From contig JAHREC010000062.1 of assembly GCA_020081605.1 (NCBI GenBank), positions 4,707,758 through 4,771,757 on the forward strand: DNA of 64,000 bases. Reading direction: 5' to 3'. The DNA is from Albifimbria verrucaria (lineage: Eukaryota > Ascomycota > Sordariomycetes > Hypocreales > Stachybotryaceae). The translations under genes were made by a program, and so were the position numbers. The notes beneath the pieces were generated by a model. The model was not told the DNA's origin. It worked only from the letters and a program-made list of their open reading frames with translations, and made no database searches. Below are positions 58,497-64,000 of this stretch, in pieces (position 1 is the stretch's first letter; each line of letters opens with the position of its first letter).

Positions 58497-60904
58497 CCTG
58501 CCTGGCGATGTTCAATACATGCGAGATTTGGAAGTTCTGAGCAGATACACCTACAATGATGAGACTGAGCGACATATATAGATATAGCTGGCGTCCGCCT
58601 GATTGGTAGGCAGTGGAAGGCTAGCCGATCCAACTTGCGCCGAGAAATCAATATAGTCAATCATATCATTTGGAGCGATATCGCTGTTGCTTATCGGATA
58701 TTACGAAATTCGAACAGATCGTTTCCACAATACATGTACCAATATAGGTAAAGTTGTGGTTCCGATATTCAGCGTCCTATCTTGAGTTGCCTTCAAAGGC
58801 TCGAATGATGAAATGTGAATTTGCGTATTCACGAGGCATAAGTTCATATACTATTCGATTTTTACAATATTTGTACGACGTGCTTGGAGCGCATCTACCA
58901 AAAAGCTGTGATTTTCTACTTGTGAAATTATCCTAGTCAAATCGACGAAGATAAACGCAAAGCACACTTTAAGTCTGATTGGACTGCTCATATGTGGATC
59001 ATTGATAAGAGGTCTCGGCAAGATCTGGGCATGATGCTGCCGATAGTATTTGTAACTAATTAGAGCCTTGGCACTTTTCATATCGGAAATGCACGACACT
59101 GCGCGCCCGGAAAGACTGCCAAGTGCGAAATCTTGGGGTCTGTTGGCGCAGAGAGACTTGGCAGTTCATGGTATGAGTTGACCCGCTAAACTCCTTATTC
59201 TTACTTTGGATATTTTGGAGCTGTCATTACGTGAAAATTGTAATTATTCTTGACAACCTATTGGATCCCCTTTTCAAACTTATCGCAGCAATGTTACTAT
59301 CATTATGCATAACAAGCGGCTTATACCTCCTTGGCTAGATGCTACATTTGATACCAACATTGTGCCAATGCTAGGTTGGGGGTCAGGTATATGTGTGATA
59401 TAGCTTCTGTTTGAACATCAACCTCTACCTTGTCCTACATAGTCCTCAATTATGTAAGTTGATGTCATCATCGAGTCAAAAACGAAAAAAAAAAACCCGT
59501 GGAAACCGGATTGAGGCGACCAATTTGCGATACTCGTCCCTAAAATTCACAAATGAATCAGTTTCCAACTAGACTTATTAATCATCTTTGATTCATACGC
59601 AACCGGAAGACGCTTCGAATTTGCAAACCTTACGACGTCAGTAAATTTGTTGAGGCTATTGAGATAAGCACCCTGGATTATTCTAATGTTGTCAAACTTG
59701 GCTCTTTGTCCATGGTCATCATGTGATAGCTGGTATTAGCTTCTGCTGCAGATTCATATCATCAAAGAAGATTTTACACCATCCAATGTTAACCACGATG
59801 ATTGGTAGGCTCCGCAATAGATTTTGATGGAGACATTTAACTTATGAGTATAACTCCCTCAAATTGGCTCTATCCATGAGTAGTTCGTGGTTTCTTGTAT
59901 CATGTCCCGTCTCCTTGGTACAAGTCCAGCTGGAGGAATTAAATGAGAAATGAAGCTTGATTACTTCTATTTCATTACTTTGGGTCGATTTAAAATTCGG
60001 CGACACCAGAAAGAGATGTATTGTATGACTCTATACAGTTTATTAGCATGAGAACAGAGGATAGGCACAGAGCATGACCCCAGGAACCTTGCAACAGTGC
60101 GCCTGAGACCCGAGCGGCGTCAGTTCATTGATGCGAAGCGAAAGCATATGGGTGACAAACTCACAGGTGTTTCCAATAGGGACTGTGATATATAATGCCA
60201 AGTCGATTGCTGCCAGAACTTCTCAAACAATTGGACGGAAACGAGCCTCGAGGCTTATAAACTGGGAAGCAAACTCTGCTGGTAACAACAAATCAAGAAT
60301 TGAAAGAGCTAGGAAGGTGTTTAGACACGGTATTTCTTGCGAGTCGATGCCAAATGCAAACAAACCGAAACACTCGTACTGGGAGGAAATTGGTCATAAA
60401 CGAGCATCACCGAACATTTCGCCTGAACTATTATTATTCATGAGACGCAAGCAAAGGAAACAAAGGGGAAAAACGCAAGAGAACAAATGTTATTCTGTAA
60501 TATATGTCAAGATAGGATGATGAAAGAGATCAGAATCAGGAAGAAGAAAAAAAAACAAATTTCTGAAAGCGAGTGGCTGTTCACTAGTTAATATCGTGAG
60601 AAACAAATCACTGTTCATGACAATAAACAACCATTCACTGTAAACAATGATCCGGTGGGTGATTTCTTTTCAAACCATGATTCATAATTTGAAAACATAT
60701 GAGAAAGGAAATGAGAAACAATATATTTTATGCCTAAACCTCCAACTTGGACATATGTTTGAAAAGCCTAGCACACCTACAGTCGATCGACCTTTGGAAA
60801 CAACAACGCTTCCCTTGATCAAAGGCTAACTGCAATTTCCACGACACCGCGTCTTCTACACCGGAAACTTAGACAACAAGAAACGACCAAATTAAGTAGC
60901 GAAG
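58497..60904. other. Intergenic, about 2.4 kb
   Basis: No gene recognised. The 130-codon stretch at 60128..60520 is Lys/Arg/Ser-rich in AT-rich DNA, without motif, and not supported. Confidence 0.55.
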
Positions 60905-61141
60905 ATGCCTGGTTACCGAGGAACTATCACCAGGACGCTCGGCCAGATCAAGAACATTTTTGGAGGCGACATTGCTATTTATTGGTGGAAATGCTACACT
61001 TGCCAAAACAATACCGCGGCCACCGATGACACCTGTTCTACTTGCCACGATACTCGTGCAGAAGGCGATATTGCTCTCAATGGGCAGGGTCAGGCCATTG
61101 GTGTCTTTGTTGATACGGACAATATCTTGATGACTCAGTAG
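60905..61141 (+). CDS. Microprotein with RanBP2-type zinc finger
   Basis: 78 residues, MPGYRGTITRTLGQIKNIFG then WWKCYTCQNNTAATDDTCST and CHDTRAEGD. Spacing W-x-C-x2-C-x10-C-x2-C with Asn after the first Cys pair is the RanBP2 finger pattern, found in RNA- or ubiquitin-binding proteins. Single exon, stop at 61141. No other domain. Short but convincing from the motif. Confidence 0.7.
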   Translation: MPGYRGTITRTLGQIKNIFGGDIAIYWWKCYTCQNNTAATDDTCSTCHDTRAEGDIALNGQGQAIGVFVDTDNILMTQ

Positions 61142-62078
61142 GAGACCAACATGGCGAACTGCAATTAGGTCTGGCTAGGATACGCGATCCAGCATGAAGA
61201 AGTATGGCGTTGCAGGCGATTGTCACTTGTGTGAGAGGTAGGACTGCACTTAGATACTGAAGCGAATATGCGCTTCATTGGTGTTTACTATGAATAAAGA
61301 TTAATAACCAACCGTGAGCCCCTACTAGATTGCAATTCTGTGAAAAGTCCAGTGAACGGAACTACGAAGAGGGTAGAAGTTCTTCACAATCTGAAGCAAT
61401 AGTCTAAGCTGGAGTAGTATAATGCGTTGCCAGGGTACTAAAAGATTTGATGAATAAACAAACATGAAACATTGTAAGCTTTCATTATGGAACGTAGCCA
61501 ATGGAAGCTTTGTCTTTGAAGGCAAAAAGAAAATGAATACTGTTTAAAATCTGAAGAAGAAAAGTGATAAGAAAGGCTTAGGAATATCAGTGAAACCAAA
61601 ACCCTGCCAAGACATTCATTTGTTGAGAAAAGAGGTAAAGCTAGATTGCAAAAGGCAGATCAACAATTTGGTTAAATGCATATACCTTGTTCAAAGAACT
61701 AATAATCATATAACCTTACCACAGTCAAGATAACTAATCAAGGAAGGGATTAAAAGAATCGCGTACAAGTCCAGAGGGCTTAGATCTATTGTCTACTAAG
61801 CCTGCAGGCCGAAAAGTACCCTGGGGTAAAGTTATGACGATGATAAGATGGGCTATATATCTGAGGAAACTTATGGATAATTCCGTTTTCTCTTATACCA
61901 CAGAAATTTTTCAATTTACCATACACTACTTCCTTGGGTAAACAGACATAAACATGCTCAAAACGAATACATATTAACTTATAAGAGACAGTGGATATCA
62001 ACTTAGTCACCGACCTCCCTCGCTTCTACACAGTCGAAGCACTAGAAGTTGGCTTTCTCATCGGCCTTCTATGACCAC
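61142..62078. other. Intergenic
   Basis: No gene supported. Confidence 0.6.
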
Positions 62079-63293
62079 TTATTTCTTGGCCTGGCATTCC
62101 ATCGGGTCGGATAAAGGGCATACTGGCATATCCTCCACTAGACCCTCTCCATTCCAGAGCGGACCCCCAGGATAGTGCCAGTCCTTGTCCAGTTGCTTCA
62201 TGTCAGACATTGCTTGCGAATAGTGCATTCCTAGAGAATTGTTAACAAGCCATAGGAACACGAGACTTTCTGTATTCATACCGGTGGAGTTAATACCGAG
62301 ATCACGAGGGATAAGTATGCCCGAGGGCAAGAGACTTGTGCTGTCGCTTTCTATGCGGATTTGTGCACATGAGGGATACAGTTGAGCTCCATATGTGCTA
62401 CCGGTGCGAGCTGGCCAGATTTGATCCATACGCATTAAGTAATCTCCTGCTGGGGTCTGATGTGGAATCGTAAATGTGATCTGACTGTGATCAGCCCCAA
62501 ACCCTGATGTGGCTGACTGAATACTCACCCGCGGCGGATCTTTCTCGTCGTTGTATGCAAACCAGTGGACGGGTTTAGGATTGTTCTGCCGCCACTCTAA
62601 GCCCATTGTGAATATCTTCAACCATTCACCTGACCCATCATACTCATGGATATCTTGGTCCTTTGGGACTGGTGAAAGGTGCACAACTACGGGTCCCCAG
62701 TGAATGAAATGCCAAATCCACTACACTTGTTAGCCAAGAATTGAAGTGAGGTAGAGAAACTTCCGTGAAGCTACTGGTCGGTTTCTTCTCATACAATCGA
62801 CTTACATTATCCTTTGCAGAACATGATCCACGATCATCGGGGCACTTGTACCAATTATCGTCAGACCAAGATTCTAGGTCTCCCGCATCTATGACTATCT
62901 CAAAAGAGTCTCCGGCTTGCACTGTGAGAACTTCTGTTTGTGTTGCCCAGTTCATATTATCACGGCCACACCGGACAGATTCTGCGCTGTCCTTTATAAA
63001 AGTCGGCCAGTGAAAGCCACGATACGGGGCGCTATTACCCGGTTCAGATCCATCCCCTTCGTACATATTGGTTTTATTGCTAACAGTATGAGCATTTAGG
63101 TACCATCAGAGATAGCAACAAATACCGGATGAATTGATATGGCTTTTGCCAGTCACCATTGTGACGAAGACGCGCAAATGTGTCTAGGAACCCATGTGAG
63201 TAAGGTAAATCAGCTATAGAACAATGACGTACAATGACCTTGAGCCAAAGAGGCCACTGTCACAAGAGCTAGGAAGATATGTTCAAAGGCCAT
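62079..63293 (-). CDS. AA9 lytic polysaccharide monooxygenase
   Basis: Secreted copper LPMO cleaving cellulose or xyloglucan oxidatively. Exons 63233..63293, 63126..63183, 62806..63079 and 62079..62720. The start MAFEHIFLALVTVASLAQG is the signal peptide. After splicing (intron 63184..63232) the mature N-terminus is HYTFARLRHNGDWQKPYQFI, with His1 of the copper brace immediately before the first intron. Further motifs: VRCGRDNMNWATQTEVLTVQ, second His in WIWHFIHWGPVVVHLSPV, GDYLMRMDQIWPA, and axial Tyr in GAQLYPSCAQIRI. No CBM1. The C-terminus continues to CQAKK. The frame is intact. About 345 residues, somewhat longer than a bare AA9 domain. Confidence 0.88.
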
Positions 63294-64000
63294 GGCGCTT
63301 GCAGCTCCTTATTGGTTATCCTAGTGGTGACAGAGTTCGAGCCTTCACAATATACATCAATTGGAATTTAGGCTGCCTCCTTGGCCTAGGATCTTATAGC
63401 CTTCACGAAGTCGTGGCTTAGGATGGTTCGGACTTGTAGGGTCGATTCAACGTTCTCCAGTCAACATATTTAGGACAAAATCTACTGCACATTGTGCGTT
63501 CATGTATGCTCTCCGCTTATTAGAATATGGCCTTTCGTAGTCATACCTTCCTAAATCTCACCGTGATCTACAACACTGCGGCAGTACGGTTGGTGACCTT
63601 GATGCATGCAGTAGACGTCAAGAACAATGCTGTAAAGCTGCAATATCTTCTAAGGGTGTGTAGATAACGCTCAATTGTGTGATAAAGTAACTCTTGCCAA
63701 TATATCGGAAGCTTCTTCTTTTGGCTGCATCCTCATATCCCCAAATTGATCGGAAACACAGCAGAATACGATGATCTATCCCTCTTAAGTACCGGAGAAG
63801 CACAGAACGAGATGCCCAAAGTTATCGTTTTAATAAATCGCCTGCAGGTTGCCGTTGTACCCCAACAAGGTGTGGCGAGGTATGATTCGTTCGGGTTTAT
63901 TCTAAGATAGAAGAGAACGTAACCGTGTCAGCTTGCATTATAAACGTTACATCCTGTATCAATTAATTTATGTGCAAGGTACATCTTGCCAATTAGGTAT
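63294..64000. other. Intergenic to window end
   Basis: LPMO promoter side and further spacer. No gene seen. Confidence 0.6.

Noticed and set aside
60128..60520. 130-codon ORF
   Set aside because: Lys/Arg/Ser composition follows AT-rich DNA; no domain or intron signals.
1..64000. Secondary-metabolite gene cluster
   Set aside because: No PKS, NRPS, terpene synthase, P450 or tailoring set was seen.
1..64000. Starship or other giant mobile element
   Set aside because: No DUF3435 tyrosine-recombinase captain and no recognisable terminal repeats or transposase were seen.

Overview
The window is nuclear DNA of a filamentous ascomycete (Pezizomycotina; Sordariomycete-like gene content is my inference). 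The evidence is short introns (about 40-110 nt) with GT..AG ends and CTNAC-like branch sites, a HET-domain gene, a SesB/NB-ARC/TPR NLR, a Zn2Cys6 regulator, fungal secreted CAZymes and a nuclear tRNA with an intron after position 37. No species can be named from this sequence alone.

Layout: 0-5 kb holds a GH105 fragment, a CE16 acetylesterase and a secreted class II-type peroxidase. 6.7-15.8 kb holds a HET gene, a GPI-anchored secreted protein, a Zn2Cys6 transcription factor and a cyanamide hydratase. 17-21 kb holds a large NLR with ten 42-residue TPR units. 23.6-29.5 kb is decayed: an amidase with nonsense codons, a kinase-like tail and a truncated second NLR with a damaged Walker A. 30.7-37.1 kb holds a DUF3237-like remnant, a CE3-type SGNH esterase and a tail-to-tail siderophore-esterase/siderophore-transporter pair with an iron-GATA site. 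38.9-52 kb holds a small secreted protein, a DUF4419 protein, a GH29 fucosidase, a secreted alpha/beta hydrolase, a Ser/Thr-rich wall protein, a GH43-like beta-propeller and an uncharacterised fungal protein. 52.7 kb is a tRNA-Ala. 53-63 kb holds an MCT-like MFS transporter, a DUR3-like symporter, a RanBP2-finger microprotein and an AA9 LPMO.

Functionally this is an accessory-type region. It combines plant cell-wall attack (GH105, CE16, CE3, GH29, GH43-like, AA9, peroxidase), nutrient and iron capture (siderophore pair, DUR3-like, MFS) and nonself-recognition genes (HET, two NLRs).

The main caution concerns reading frames. Across about 15 otherwise well-conserved genes I count about 40 frame breaks, and every one can be explained by loss of single bases, mostly in short homopolymers. 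No break requires an insertion. This looks like uncorrected deletion error in the assembly, not wholesale pseudogenisation, so those genes are given as full loci with the breaks noted. The 23.6-29.5 kb region and a relic at 55.9-56.2 kb differ: they carry in-frame nonsense or key-residue changes of C>T/G>A type, suggesting true decay, possibly by RIP.
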